A stretch of DNA of 64,000 nt, from positions 62,001 to 126,000 of the forward strand of contig CAVUTF010000046.1 of NCBI GenBank assembly GCA_963744305.1, in the 5' to 3' direction. Numbering within the stretch: the stretch's first letter is position 1; every line of letters starts with the position of its first letter. The DNA comes from FEN-1219 sp963744305 (GTDB lineage: Bacteria; Pseudomonadota; Gammaproteobacteria; Steroidobacterales; Rariloculaceae). Below are positions 54,789 through 63,964 of the stretch, piece after piece. Made by a program: the position numbers and the translations under genes. Under the pieces are notes generated by a model. It worked only from the letters and a program-made list of their open reading frames with translations. It made no database searches and had not been told where the DNA came from.

Positions 54789-55966
54789 GCGCGCGCGATC
54801 CAGTTGCCGCCGAGCACGGTGCCTGCCGGGAAGAGCCGCTGGCGGCCGGTGATCTTGTTCTCGTAGTTGTCGAGGTACTCGAACGTGCCGTCGCGCAGCT
54901 CGAGCACCGCCACGTCCGCAGGCGCACCGACTTTCAACGTGCCCCTGTCGCTGAACGCAGGGAACATGCGCGCTGCATTCACGGTCGCGCACGCGACGAC
55001 GTCGGACACCGACATGCCGTAGCCGAAGAACTTCGACATGCAATTCGGAAAGTCGATGACGCCCGTGGTCTTGCTCATGACGTTCCAATCGGTGGAGATC
55101 GTGTCGGGCCGGAAGCCCTGCTGCATGACCTTCTCGACGACGTCCCAGCGGATGTGATCCCGCACGCCGTTGCCGACGTCGAACCAGATGCCGCGACGGC
55201 GTGCGGCGAGCACCTCGGGCAGGATTCGGCCCGCGTCGTCGATGATCGCGTTCGGCGGCGGCGCAAAAAAGTGCGTGACGATGTCGCCGGGCTTCAAGAG
55301 CTCTAGGAGTCTCGGCATCGGCGAGGACGTTTGGCCCATGTGAATCATCACGGGCAGATCGAACGCGGACGCCGCTTCCTGCGCGCGCTTCAGCACCTCG
55401 ACGTCGTCGGCGGCGACGCCGCGCGTGAGCCGGGCTTTCACGCCGACGATGACGTCGCGATTCTTCGCGATCGCGTCGCGCGCCGCCGCGGCGTCGGCGC
55501 GGGCTAGGTCCATCGTGTCGCCGTCGGGAAGGATGCCCGCACGAGCGATGTTGACGAGCACGCGGCCTCGGCTCGGCCCGCCTTTGACGTTCGCGATGAT
55601 GTCGCCGATGCGGTCGGCGCCTTGCGAGCCGGCATCGACGAAGCACGTCACGCCGTCGGCGAGGGACAGCGCCGGGCCCTCCTTGTCGCGGCCCGCGTGG
55701 CTGTGAATGTCGATCAGGCCCGGCACGACGAGCTTGCCGCGCACGTCGACGGTTTGCGTCGCGTCTCCCGCGATCCGACGTTCCACGGCCGCGATACGGC
55801 CGCCGACGATCGCGACGTCGCGCACCGCATTGAGCTTCACCGACGGATCGATCACGCGCCCGCCTTTGAGGATCAGGTCGTAGGTCGCGGCGAGCAGCCG
55901 CGAGGCGTTGCCGAGCAGCACGGCGCCCGCTGCCGCGACTCCGATGAAATGACGGCGAGTCAACAT
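54785..55966 (-). CDS. Exported amidohydrolase (deacetylase/dihydroorotase-like)
   Basis: From ATG 55966 a Tat-like signal (LTRRHFIGVAAAGAVLLGN) precedes a 393-residue amidohydrolase. Metal and catalytic residues are visible: HxH in GLIDIHSHAGRDKEG, Lys in DVIVGVKARLTRG, His in LPVMIHMGQTSS and DIVTHFFAPPP, and Asp in DTISTDWNVMSK. It ends with KVGAPADVAVLELRDGTFEY. The pattern fits the amidohydrolase/deacetylase subfamily related to D-amino-acid and dihydroorotase-like enzymes. The open frame joins the upstream gene only through a frame break, so I separate them here. The stop overlaps the MmgE/PrpD start. Confidence 0.87.
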   Translation of the reverse strand: MLTRRHFIGVAAAGAVLLGNASRLLAATYDLILKGGRVIDPSVKLNAVRDVAIVGGRIAAVERRIAGDATQTVDVRGKLVVPGLIDIHSHAGRDKEGPALSLADGVTCFVDAGSQGADRIGDIIANVKGGPSRGRVLVNIARAGILPDGDTMDLARADAAAARDAIAKNRDVIVGVKARLTRGVAADDVEVLKRAQEAASAFDLPVMIHMGQTSSPMPRLLELLKPGDIVTHFFAPPPNAIIDDAGRILPEVLAARRRGIWFDVGNGVRDHIRWDVVEKVMQQGFRPDTISTDWNVMSKTTGVIDFPNCMSKFFGYGMSVSDVVACATVNAARMFPAFSDRGTLKVGAPADVAVLELRDGTFEYLDNYENKITGRQRLFPAGTVLGGNWIARA

Positions 55967-55977
55967 GGTCGACGTTC

Positions 55978-57325
55978 CTAGAATTCGTTCTTGATGATCT
56001 TGCCGCCCTTGATCACGAGCCGCACGCGCTGCAGCTCGGTGATGTCCGCGAGCGGATCGCCGGCAACCGCGATCAGGTCGGCGTACTTGCCCTTCTCGAT
56101 CGAGCCGACGTCGTTCTGCCAGCCCATGACCTCGGCGTTGATGCTCGTGCCGGCCTGAATCGCGCGCGCGGGCGGCAGGCCCGCGCGCTTCACGAGCGCC
56201 TCGAAGTCGAGCGCCTGCGTGCCGTGCGCATAAGTCGAGCCATCGGCGCCGCTGCCGATCATGATTTTCATGCCCGGCGTCGTTGCCGGCGAGCGTGACG
56301 GCTTTCTCGAAGATCGGAATCATGCGGTACTTGCCGCCCGTGCTTTTCGCGTCGTTGTCGTCCATGTATGGCTCGAGGTACCGCACGAAGGTGGGATCGT
56401 AGTAGAGGCCCTTCTGCACCATGAGGTTGGCGCCCTCCTGGTCGAGGCCGAAGGCGTGCTCGATCGTGTCGCAACCCGCGACGATCGCATTCTTCTGGCC
56501 TTCGCCTCCGAGCACGTGACACGCCGCCTTCTTGCCGAGCCGATGCGTCTCGTCGACGAGCGCCTGCAGCACCGGCAACGGATATGTGACCACGTACTGC
56601 GGCACACCTGCGGCGTCGAACGAGTACGCGCCGCCCGGATACAGCTTGATCCAATCCGCGCCGCGCCCGATCTGGTCGCGCACAGCCGCGCGCGCCTCAT
56701 CGGCGTTGCTGACCCACGCGCGCTCGAGCGTGTCCTCGTGATCGGGCGGAGTCGGCGAGGCCGCGGCCCAGCCGACGCCGCGCGTCGCCACCTGCATCCG
56801 CGGGCCGTCGATGCGCCCTTGATTGATCGCGTCGCGCAACGTTACGTCGGCGTAGCCGTTGCCGTGCGAGCTCATGTCACGCGCCGACGTGAAGCCCGCG
56901 CGCAGATCGGCTTGGGCGTTGTGCACCGCGATCAGCATCGCCTCCTCGGGCGATTGACCCTCGCGGTGATCGTTGAACATGTGCGTGTGCGCATCGATCA
57001 GGCCGGGCAGAACTGTGGCGCGGGAGAGGTCAATGATTTGCGCGCCGGAGGGGACCTGCACTTGGGCCTGCGGCCCGACGTCCGTGATGCGCTCGCCCGA
57101 CAGGACCACGGTCTGGTCGCGCAGCATCTGGCCTGACTTGCTATCGAACAAGCGTCCCGCGCGGATCGCGATCACGCGCGCGGCCGGAGCGCATTGATGG
57201 ATGCCGCCGTCGGCGCCAACGCACGGAACGGGCCCGGCGCCGCGCCACGGCGCGGGCGGCGGTTGAACCTGTGCGTGCGCTGCTACAGCGGCGAGCGCGA
57301 GCGTCGAGAGGAAAATCGATCGCAT
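55978..57325 (-). CDS. Exported imidazolonepropionase-like amidohydrolase, one frameshift
   Basis: ATG 57325 begins a signal peptide (IFLSTLALAAVAAHAQ) with AGGGGATC upstream. Typical residues: HxH in GLIDAHTHMFNDHREG, Lys in GADWIKLYPGGAYSF, His in KKAACHVLGGEG and TIEHAFGLDQE, and Asp in GSGADGSTYAHGTQ. The last lies after a one-base break near 56275. The end is RLVIKGGKIIKNEF at 55978. Such exported Xaa-Pro-dipeptidase/prolidase-like amidohydrolases are common; the substrate is unknown. It is 11 bases before the second amidohydrolase. Confidence 0.83.
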
Positions 57326-57326
57326 G

Positions 57327-58469
57327 TTACTGATCCCCTTTGAACTCGTATCGGTAATACCGCTGGCCGGTGTTGACCTCGCCGAGAAAGAGGTTGCCCT
57401 TCGAGTCGATGGCGGCGCTGTGGATGTGGAAGAACTCGCGCGCGTTGTGGCCCGCGCGGCCGCCCACGTTCGTCACGATCTCCAGCGTCTGTCGATCGAA
57501 TACGCGCACGGCTTTGTTCGAGCCGTCGACGACGTACAAGAACCGCTGCTCTGCATCGGGTGACAGCGCGAAATGATGCACCGTGCCTTCGGCTTGCAGC
57601 GTGTTGCGCGCGACGAAGACTTCTTTCACGAACGTGCCGTCGAGCCGAAACACCTGAAACCGGTTGTTCGTACGGTCCGCGGCGTAGACGAGACCGTCCT
57701 TCGACACGACGACGGCGTGCACGGGATTGTTGAACTGCTGCGGCGGCGAACCTTGCAAGAGCTGCGCGCGCTCCGGAAACGCGTAGTCGTCTTGCGGCGC
57801 CCTGCCGTAAGCACCCCAGTGACGCTTGTAGGCGCCCGTCTCGGCGTCGAACACGATGATGCGGTGGTTGAAGTAGCCGTCGGCAACGAACAGCTCGTTC
57901 GTCGGCCGATGCAAGAACAACCCGGCGGGCCCGCCGAGGTTCTCGCGGTCGTTGCTGCCTGTGTTCTTGCCCGAGTGGCCGATCTGCTTGAGGAACTTGC
58001 CGGCGCTCGAGAATTTCAGGATCTGGTTGTCTTCCCTCGCGCTGCCGCTGAGCCAGACGTTGTCCTCGTCGTCGATGAAGATGCCGTGCTCCGTGGTGAA
58101 CCACTCGTAGCCTTCTCCGGGGCCGCCCCACGCCTGCAGGAACTTGCCGTCCGGCCCGAATTGCAGAACCGGCGGCGCCGGAATGCAGCATTCGGCCTGC
58201 GGCGGACTCAGCGACGCCGCCTTCTCGCCGTCCGGGATGCTGGCCGGGCGATGGAACACCCAGACGTTGTCGTGCGAATCGACGGCGACGCCGCCGACGG
58301 CGCCCGTGACCCACTTGTTCGGCAATGCTTCGGACCACAACGGGTCCGGCTCGAACGTTGGCATAGCCCGCGTCTGCGCGTGGCCCAGCTGCGCGAGCAA
58401 AACGGCTATGACGCCGACCACTGCGGCCGAAGCGTTGCCCGCTCCGGCCTTCCCCCTCGTCGTTCTCAT
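57327..58469 (-). CDS. Exported NHL-type six-bladed beta-propeller protein
   Basis: I place the start at ATG 58469 (GGAG nine bases upstream; VVGVIAVLLAQLGHAQ as the signal). Blades include GGVAVDSHDNVWVFHRPASI, TEHGIFIDDEDNVWLSGSAR, GLFLHRPTNELFVADGYFNH and VHAVVVSKDGLVYAADRTNN. It ends SAAIDSKGNLFLGEVNTGQR. The fold resembles peptidyl-alpha-hydroxyglycine lyase-like/NHL proteins; the gene is intact. It is the first gene of the leftward operon with both amidohydrolases and MmgE/PrpD, and ends only one base before the next gene begins. A binding or lyase role is possible. Confidence 0.83.
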   Translation of the reverse strand: MRTTRGKAGAGNASAAVVGVIAVLLAQLGHAQTRAMPTFEPDPLWSEALPNKWVTGAVGGVAVDSHDNVWVFHRPASIPDGEKAASLSPPQAECCIPAPPVLQFGPDGKFLQAWGGPGEGYEWFTTEHGIFIDDEDNVWLSGSAREDNQILKFSSAGKFLKQIGHSGKNTGSNDRENLGGPAGLFLHRPTNELFVADGYFNHRIIVFDAETGAYKRHWGAYGRAPQDDYAFPERAQLLQGSPPQQFNNPVHAVVVSKDGLVYAADRTNNRFQVFRLDGTFVKEVFVARNTLQAEGTVHHFALSPDAEQRFLYVVDGSNKAVRVFDRQTLEIVTNVGGRAGHNAREFFHIHSAAIDSKGNLFLGEVNTGQRYYRYEFKGDQ

Positions 58470-58569
58470 CCGGCGCTCCATTTGGGCATTTCGGCACGCC
58501 CTGGCTCGTTCTTCCGGTACGACGCATATTACACTCGGGCGCAGCGTGCACACCCGCAAAGTTCTCTCG

Positions 58570-60038
58570 ATGACGCGACTGATCCACACGAGACTGTCCC
58601 GCCGCGCCTTGCTCGGTCGCGGCGCGCTCGCGTTGGGCTCGACCGTTCTGCCTGCACATGCGCTTCGCGCCCAAGCGGTCGGCCCGGTGATGGAGGTGCT
58701 CTCGCGCTACATGGCCGCGGCAAAGGACCGCGTGCTGCCGGAAAACGTCGCCGAGAAGGCGAAGCATCACGTCTTGGATACGTTCGCCGCGATGGTGTCG
58801 GGCTCCGAGCTTCCGCCCGGCGTCGCCGCGCTTGCGCTCGCGCGCGCGCAAGCCGGCCGGCCCGTGGCCACGGTCGTCGGCTCGAGCGTCCTGACCGGCC
58901 CGATGGACGCCGCGCTCGTGAACGGCGTGCTCGCGCACGCGGACGAGACGGACGACTCGCACGGCCCATCGCAGTCGCATCCGGGCGCCGCGGTCGTTCC
59001 GGCGGCGCTCGCGCTCGGCGAGGAGCGCGCGGTCAGCGGCCAGCATTTCTTGCGCGCCGTTACGCTCGGCTACGACGTCGGCCCGCGGCTCACGATGGCG
59101 CTTGGGGGCGTCGAGTTCCGCAATGAGAGCCGCCGCAGCACGCATGCGTTCGCCGGCACGTTCGGCGCCGCCGCCGCGGCCGGTTGCGTCGCGGGTTTGA
59201 CGCGCGCTTCAGATGCGCTGGCTGCTCGACTACGCGTCGCAGCAGGCGGCGGGCTACGCGATATGGGGCCGCGACACGGACCACATCGAGAAAGGCTTCG
59301 TGTTCGGCGGCATGCCGGCCCGCAGCGGCGTGACCGCGGCGCTCGTCGTCGCTTCCGGCTGGACCGGCGTCGACGACGTGTTCTCGGGCGAGGACAACTT
59401 CTTTCGCGTGAACGCGCCCGACGGCGATCCGAAAGTGCTCGTCGACGCGCTCGGCGAGCGCTTCGAGGTCGCCAACACGGACATCAAGAAGTGGACCGTC
59501 GGCACGCCGATCCAGGCGCCACTCGACGCGATCGAGAATGTTGCGCGCGCAGCGCGCGTTCGACGCCGACGACGTGACGACCGTCGTCGTCCGGCTGGCG
59601 CCGACGGTCGGCGCGGTCGTGGACAACCGCGACATTCCCGACATCTGCCTGCAGCACATGGTCGCGGTGATGCTGATCGACAAGACGGCTTCGTTCCACG
59701 CGGCGCACGACAAGGCGCGGATGCAGGACCGGACGTGCTGCGCCAACGCGCCAAGGTGACGTACGTGCCGGACGAGTCGCTCGCGCCGCTGTTGCCCGCG
59801 CGAGTCGCTGTCGTCGAGATCACGCTCACGGACGGCACGCGGCTCACCGACCGCGTCGAGGCCGTGCGCGGCACGGTGCGCAACCCGATGCCGCGCGCCG
59901 AGGTCGTCGCAAAGGCCCGCGATCTTGATCGCGCCCGTGCTCGGGGGCGCCACCGCGCAGAAGCTCATCGACGCGGTGCTCGCCGTCGAAACGCTAGCCG
60001 ACGTGCGGACGCTGCGGCCCATGCTGCAGCGGGCCTGA
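58570..60038 (+). CDS. Second Tat-exported MmgE/PrpD-family protein, frameshifted
   Basis: ATG 58570 leads to a Tat signal (RLSRRALLGRGALALGSTVL) and MmgE/PrpD motifs: HHVLDTFAAMVSGSELPPGV, VLAHADETDDSHGPSQSHPG and LLDYASQQAAGYAIWGRDTD. IKKWTVGTPIQAPLDAIENV is followed by VVDNRDIPDICLQHMVAVML and VVEITLTDGTRLTDRVEAVR. Breaks lie near 59215, 59540, 59735 and 59925; it ends RPMLQRA at 60038. It is a paralogue of the protein at 53319 and divergent from that operon across 100 bases, so the two operons probably share regulation. Confidence 0.8.
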
Positions 60039-60127
60039 AAGCCGCAGCCGGAGCTTGCGCGCCGGCAAAAGGCGGCTCAAAGTCAGTGCGTCGGCGTTCA
60101 AAAGAATAAGCCTCCAGGAGGATTCCC

Positions 60128-61473
60128 ATGCGCGGCACACCGTCCCTGACTCGCCTGCTCGCCGCTTCGGCGCTGCTGTCCTCACTCGGCCTCGCAGGCT
60201 GTGAGCAAAGCGACTCCCAGTCTCCCACGGCAAGCTCGTCGGCCTCGTCGTCGGCCGCCTCGTCTGCCACCGCCAGCTCGGCGTCATCATCCGGCAGCAA
60301 CGCCGCGCGCGATGAGCGCTGGAGCTATCACGACTGGCCCACGGGCCCGTACCGCGTCAAAGAGGGCTGGCCGAAGCCGCTGCCCGATACCCGTCATTCG
60401 CACGACGGCTGGACCTGGGGCTCGTTCGGCGGCGTTTACGCCGAGAGCCCGGACCGGATTTGGATCGCGATGCGCGGCGAGCTGCCGTTGCCCGAAGGCG
60501 CCGCGCCGTGGACGCCTTACACGGCCCTGAATCCGTCTCGCGGCAACGCGACTGGCAACGGCGACGGCATTTCGGCGACGTGCCAACCGGAAAACCCGAG
60601 AGGCTGGGAGCGCCGGTGGGAGCACTCGATCATCGTCGTCGATGGCGAGGGCAACCTCGTGGACGAGTGGGCGCATCTAGACCCGATGTTCAGCCAGCTG
60701 CCGTGCGGCCGCGGCCCGCATCAGATCAAGATCAGCCCGTACGATCCCGAGAAGCACGTCTGGATCATCGAGGACCAGCTGCACATGATTTATCGGTTCA
60801 CGTACGACGGTAAGCTCGAGCACAGCAAGGGGGAGCTCGGCGTTCGCGGCCGCGGTCCGAACACGTTCGACCGGCCGACCGACATCGCGTGGCTGCCCGA
60901 TGGAACCTATTTCATCACCGACGGCTACGGCGGCACGCGCGTCGCGAAATTCGGTCCGGACGACGCCTTCATCAAGGATTGGGGTCAGGCGCCGAGGGAT
61001 CCGCAGAACCCCGGGCCGAACGAATTCAACACGGTGCACAGCATCGCGATCAGCGCCGATCAGCGCCTCTTCGTCGTCGACCGCGGCCATCAGCGCATGC
61101 AGGTGTTCGACACGGACGGCAACTTCCTCGACATGTGGCCGATGCGCTCGCCGCATTGGCCGCGGACCACGAGGCCTTCATCGTCAATCATTTCATCGAT
61201 CAGAACGGGTTCATCTGGGCCGGCGACGGCAGAACGTTTCGGTTCCTGAAGTTCGACCTCGACGGCAATTTCCTCTACAGCTGGGGCGCGGGCGGACCGG
61301 AGGCCGGGCGGCTCGGTTGCTCGCACGGCATCACGACCGATCAGCTCGGCAACCTGTATTTGGCCGACTGCTTCGCCGGCCGCGTGCAAAAGTTCGAGCC
61401 GATTCCGGGCGCCGATCCGGAAAAAATGGCCGGCCAGATCCTGCGTACCTGGGACACCTGGAAGCCGAACTGA
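60128..61473 (+). CDS. Lipoprotein six-bladed beta-propeller, one frameshift
   Basis: AGGAGG precedes ATG 60128. The lipobox is SSLGLAGCEQS. A Ser/Ala linker then leads to an NHL-like propeller: PHQIKISPYDPEKHVWIIED, FDRPTDIAWLPDGTYFITDG, TVHSIAISADQRLFVVDRGH and, after a break near 61150, NHFIDQNGFIWAGDGRTFRF with HGITTDQLGNLYLADC. This resembles peptidyl-alpha-hydroxyglycine alpha-amidating lyase-like proteins. The TGA (61471-61473) overlaps the left arm of the REP element. It follows the second MmgE/PrpD gene by 89 bases. Confidence 0.82.
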
Positions 61474-61555
61474 AATCGGGGTCGGGTACCGATTTTCAGA
61501 AGAGTACCGGGAAACTCATGGGTCAGGGCGAAAATCGGTACCCGACCCCGATTTC
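61472..61555. repeat. REP-type element with perfect 26-bp inverted arms
   Basis: The left arm (61472-61497, beginning GAAATCGGGGTCGGGTACCG) is the exact reverse complement of the right arm (61530-61555). They flank a 32-base loop that holds a second short GTACC. Arms of this GGGTACCGATTTTC type are typical of REP sequences tied to Y1/RAYT transposases. A diverged copy is at 36384. The element spans the end of the propeller gene and the start of the LVIVD gene, whose ATG (61518) is in the loop. Confidence 0.9.
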
Positions 61556-62874
61556 GCGGCGACGCAGTCTGGCTGGCCTTGCGGGCGCGGCCGCGGCCGC
61601 CGTGTTGCCGCGGGCGCTCGTCGCGGCGCGCCGGCGACGAGATCCCGCCCGAAGGCATCGGCCGGCGCATCCGGCACATCTCGGCTACAGCGATGTCGGC
61701 GGCAAGCCCGACACCGTGCAGATCATGCTCAACCGCGGGCACCTCTATGTCGGCCACATGTTCAGCGACGGCGTCACCGTGCTCGACGCGCTCGAACCCG
61801 CGGGCGCTCAAGCCGGTGCACTAGTTCAAGACGGCGCCGAATACGCGCACGCATCACATGCAGGTCGCCAACGACCTGATGCTGCTCGCGAACGGCGCGA
61901 ACATCGTCCGTATGCAGTGCTACGACAGCGCGCGCGGCTATTTCGAGAACACGCTCGCGGATTCGCTGACCAACCGCCAACCGTTCCGGTCGGGGCTCTC
62001 GATCCACGACATCTCGCGCCCTGCGCAGCCGCGCGAGATCGCGTTCCTGGAGATGCCGGGCATCGGCATCAACCGTCTGTGGTGGACCGGCGGACGCTAC
62101 GCCTATGTCGCCGCGCATCTCGACGGCTTCACCGACACATCCTCGTGCATCGTCGACGTGCAGAACACGATGAGGCCCGAGATCGTGTCGCGCTGGTGGA
62201 TGCCCGGCATGCACCGCGCCGGCGGCGAAAGCCAACCCGGCGCCGCAGGGCAAGCGCTTCGCGCTGCATCACATGATCGTCTCGGGCAATCGCGGCTATG
62301 CGGGCTGGCGCGACGGCGGGTTCACGATCCACGATGTGAGCGACGCCGCGAACCCGAAGCTGCTCTCGCACATCAACTGGTCGCCGCCCTTCCCCGGCGG
62401 CACGCACACGGCGCTGCCGCTGCCCGGACGCAAGCTCGCGGTCGTCGCCGACGAATCGAACGCCGAGATTTGCGCCAAGGGGTTGTTCTACACGTTCGTG
62501 CTGGACGTGCGCGCGGAAGACAATCCGGTGACGATCTCGACCCTGCCGACGCCGACCGAGCCGCGACTATTGCGCGATGGGCAATTTCGGCCCGCACAAT
62601 CTGCACGAGAACCGGCCGGGCTCGTTCGTCAGCGAGGAGACCATCTTCGCCACGTATCACAACGCGGGCGTGCGCGTGTTCGACATCAAGGACCAGTTCG
62701 CGCCGAAGGAGATCGCGTCGTGGGTGCCGCCGCCGCCGGCAGCGGCTGATCGATCCGCGGCCGCAATGTCGCGCGCACCGCACTGACCTGCGACTGCCTA
62801 CGTGACGCCTGACGGTCTGATGTATGTGAGCGACTGGAACGCGGGCCTAGCACGTCTTGCAGTACGAGGGATAG
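61518..62874 (+). CDS. LVIVD-repeat beta-propeller, start supplied by a REP element, frameshifted
   Basis: ATG 61518 lies in the REP loop and the REP arm encodes ENRYPTPIS. The Tat signal follows directly (RRRSLAGLAGAAAAAVLPRA), so the REP has replaced or provided the native start. Propeller pieces in several frames: TVQIMLNRGHLYVGHMFSDG, HHMQVANDLMLLANGANIVR, FRSGLSIHDISRPAQPREIA, NRGYAGWRDGGFTIHDVSDA and YHNAGVRVFDIKDQFAPKEI. It ends with YVSDWNAGLHVLQYEG at the TAG 62872-62874. Breaks lie near 61625, 61800, 62230, 62570 and 62745. Its paralogue is at 882-2760. Function is unknown; it is exported. Confidence 0.7.
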
Positions 62875-62884
62875 CGGCAGCGCC

Positions 62885-63889
62885 TCATGGCGCGAGCTTG
62901 CAGCCGTACGGCTTGATCTTCTCGCCCGGCTCGAAGGCCATGAAACCCTTGCGAGTCAGGGGCCGCGTGAGCATCGCGGGATCGGTGACCGTCGTTTCCC
63001 AGTCGAGGCGCGTGCCGTCGTCGTTCGGCGTGTAGCGCTCGAGCACCGTCACGTCCTTGCTCTGCGGCGTCCCAAGATCGTCGAGAAACGGATAGTCGAT
63101 GTACGTCGTGAAGATCGCGAGCGTCTTGCCCTCCCAACGCCCGAACGAGATGCCTTTCGGCGAATGCTCTTGAACCGGCGGACCGCCGCCGGGTTTCATG
63201 TAGATCGTGCGCACGCCGTCCCATTCCTCGAGCCGCATGACGATCTCGTCGCCTCGGTCGACGAACTCGATCGGGTACGGCGTGTCGAGCATCACAGGCA
63301 TGCCGGGCGGAATGCAGCGCAAAGCCGGATCATCTTCGTGGGCGACATAAGCGCTCTTGGCGGCGCGGGCGCGCTCTGTCAGAGGCAAGGTCGCGGGTTG
63401 CGGTCAGGCGGCCCCGCGGCGTCCACACCTTGAAGATGCCGGACGACGGATCCGACGCCGGCAGCGCGCCCGCGGCTGGTGGCGGCAGCAGACCGCCCGT
63501 GTCCGCGAGCTTCGAGGCGACCGCGACGTCGGCCACAGCACGACCTTGCGGCCGTCGGCGAAGTCCACCGTCGCGCCGGCCATCGCGTTGCGATCGAAGC
63601 GCGATGGGGGCCCCTTGACGCTCACGCGACTCGCCGACCGTGAACCACTCTCGCTTCACACCCCAGCGCTCGAGCGCGTTGATGAGGTCGCTTCGACGTC
63701 CCAGACGCTCGTGCCGCCGTCCGCGGCGACCGCCGCGACGGTGAAATGGACGTGCGGATTGATCCAGTGAACGGCGGTAATCGTGCCTTCGAGCGCGACG
63801 ACGTTTTGCTCGTCGTAGAGGCCGGAGTGATGCGCGAGCGCGGCCGCGGGCGCGATCAACAGTGCGGCGATGGCGAGGCGAGGATGCAC
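62885..63889 (-). CDS. DUF6152 protein with C-terminal LERYT-type domain, frameshifted
   Basis: The GTG at 63889 opens a signal peptide (IAALLIAPAAALAHHSGLYD) and a DUF6152 domain (VVALEGTITAVHWINPHVHF, TVAAVAADGGTSVWDVEATS, then WFTVGESVSVKGPPSRFDRN). Without a stop in the right frames it continues VASKLADTGGLLPPPAAGAL, YVAHEDDPALRCIPPGMPVM, EEWDGVRTIYMKPGGGPP and VTVLERYTPNDDGTRLDWET. This is the same domain that is separate from DUF6152 at 18208-19493. I read it as one gene with breaks near 63675, 63545 and 63400. Role unknown; exported. Confidence 0.6.
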
Positions 63890-63926
63890 CGCCCCATCAT
63901 ATGCCCGCCGCCGTGGCGTGGGTAAC

Positions 63927-63964
63927 GGAGCCGGGGCCGCGCCGACAGGCCGGTCCCCGGCTCC
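63927..63964 (-). terminator. GC-rich hairpin at the right edge
   Basis: GGAGCCGGGG (63927-63936) pairs perfectly with CCCCGGCTCC (63955-63964). On the minus strand it follows, after ten bases, a possible stop codon (63974-63976) of a gene running in from beyond the window, whose last residues would be AMFDKALG. There is no U-tract. A terminator for that gene is plausible but unproven. Confidence 0.4.

Noticed and set aside
54785..57325. One 846-residue open frame joining two amidohydrolases
   Set aside because: The middle part (HENHDRQRRRWLDLCARHAG) is out-of-frame reading of the first enzyme's C-terminus. That C-terminus is found in the other frame at 55978-56271, and the second enzyme has its own start and signal at 55966.
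57573..59126. A 517-codon plus-strand open frame
   Set aside because: It is antisense to the NHL propeller gene and then out of frame with the second MmgE/PrpD gene.
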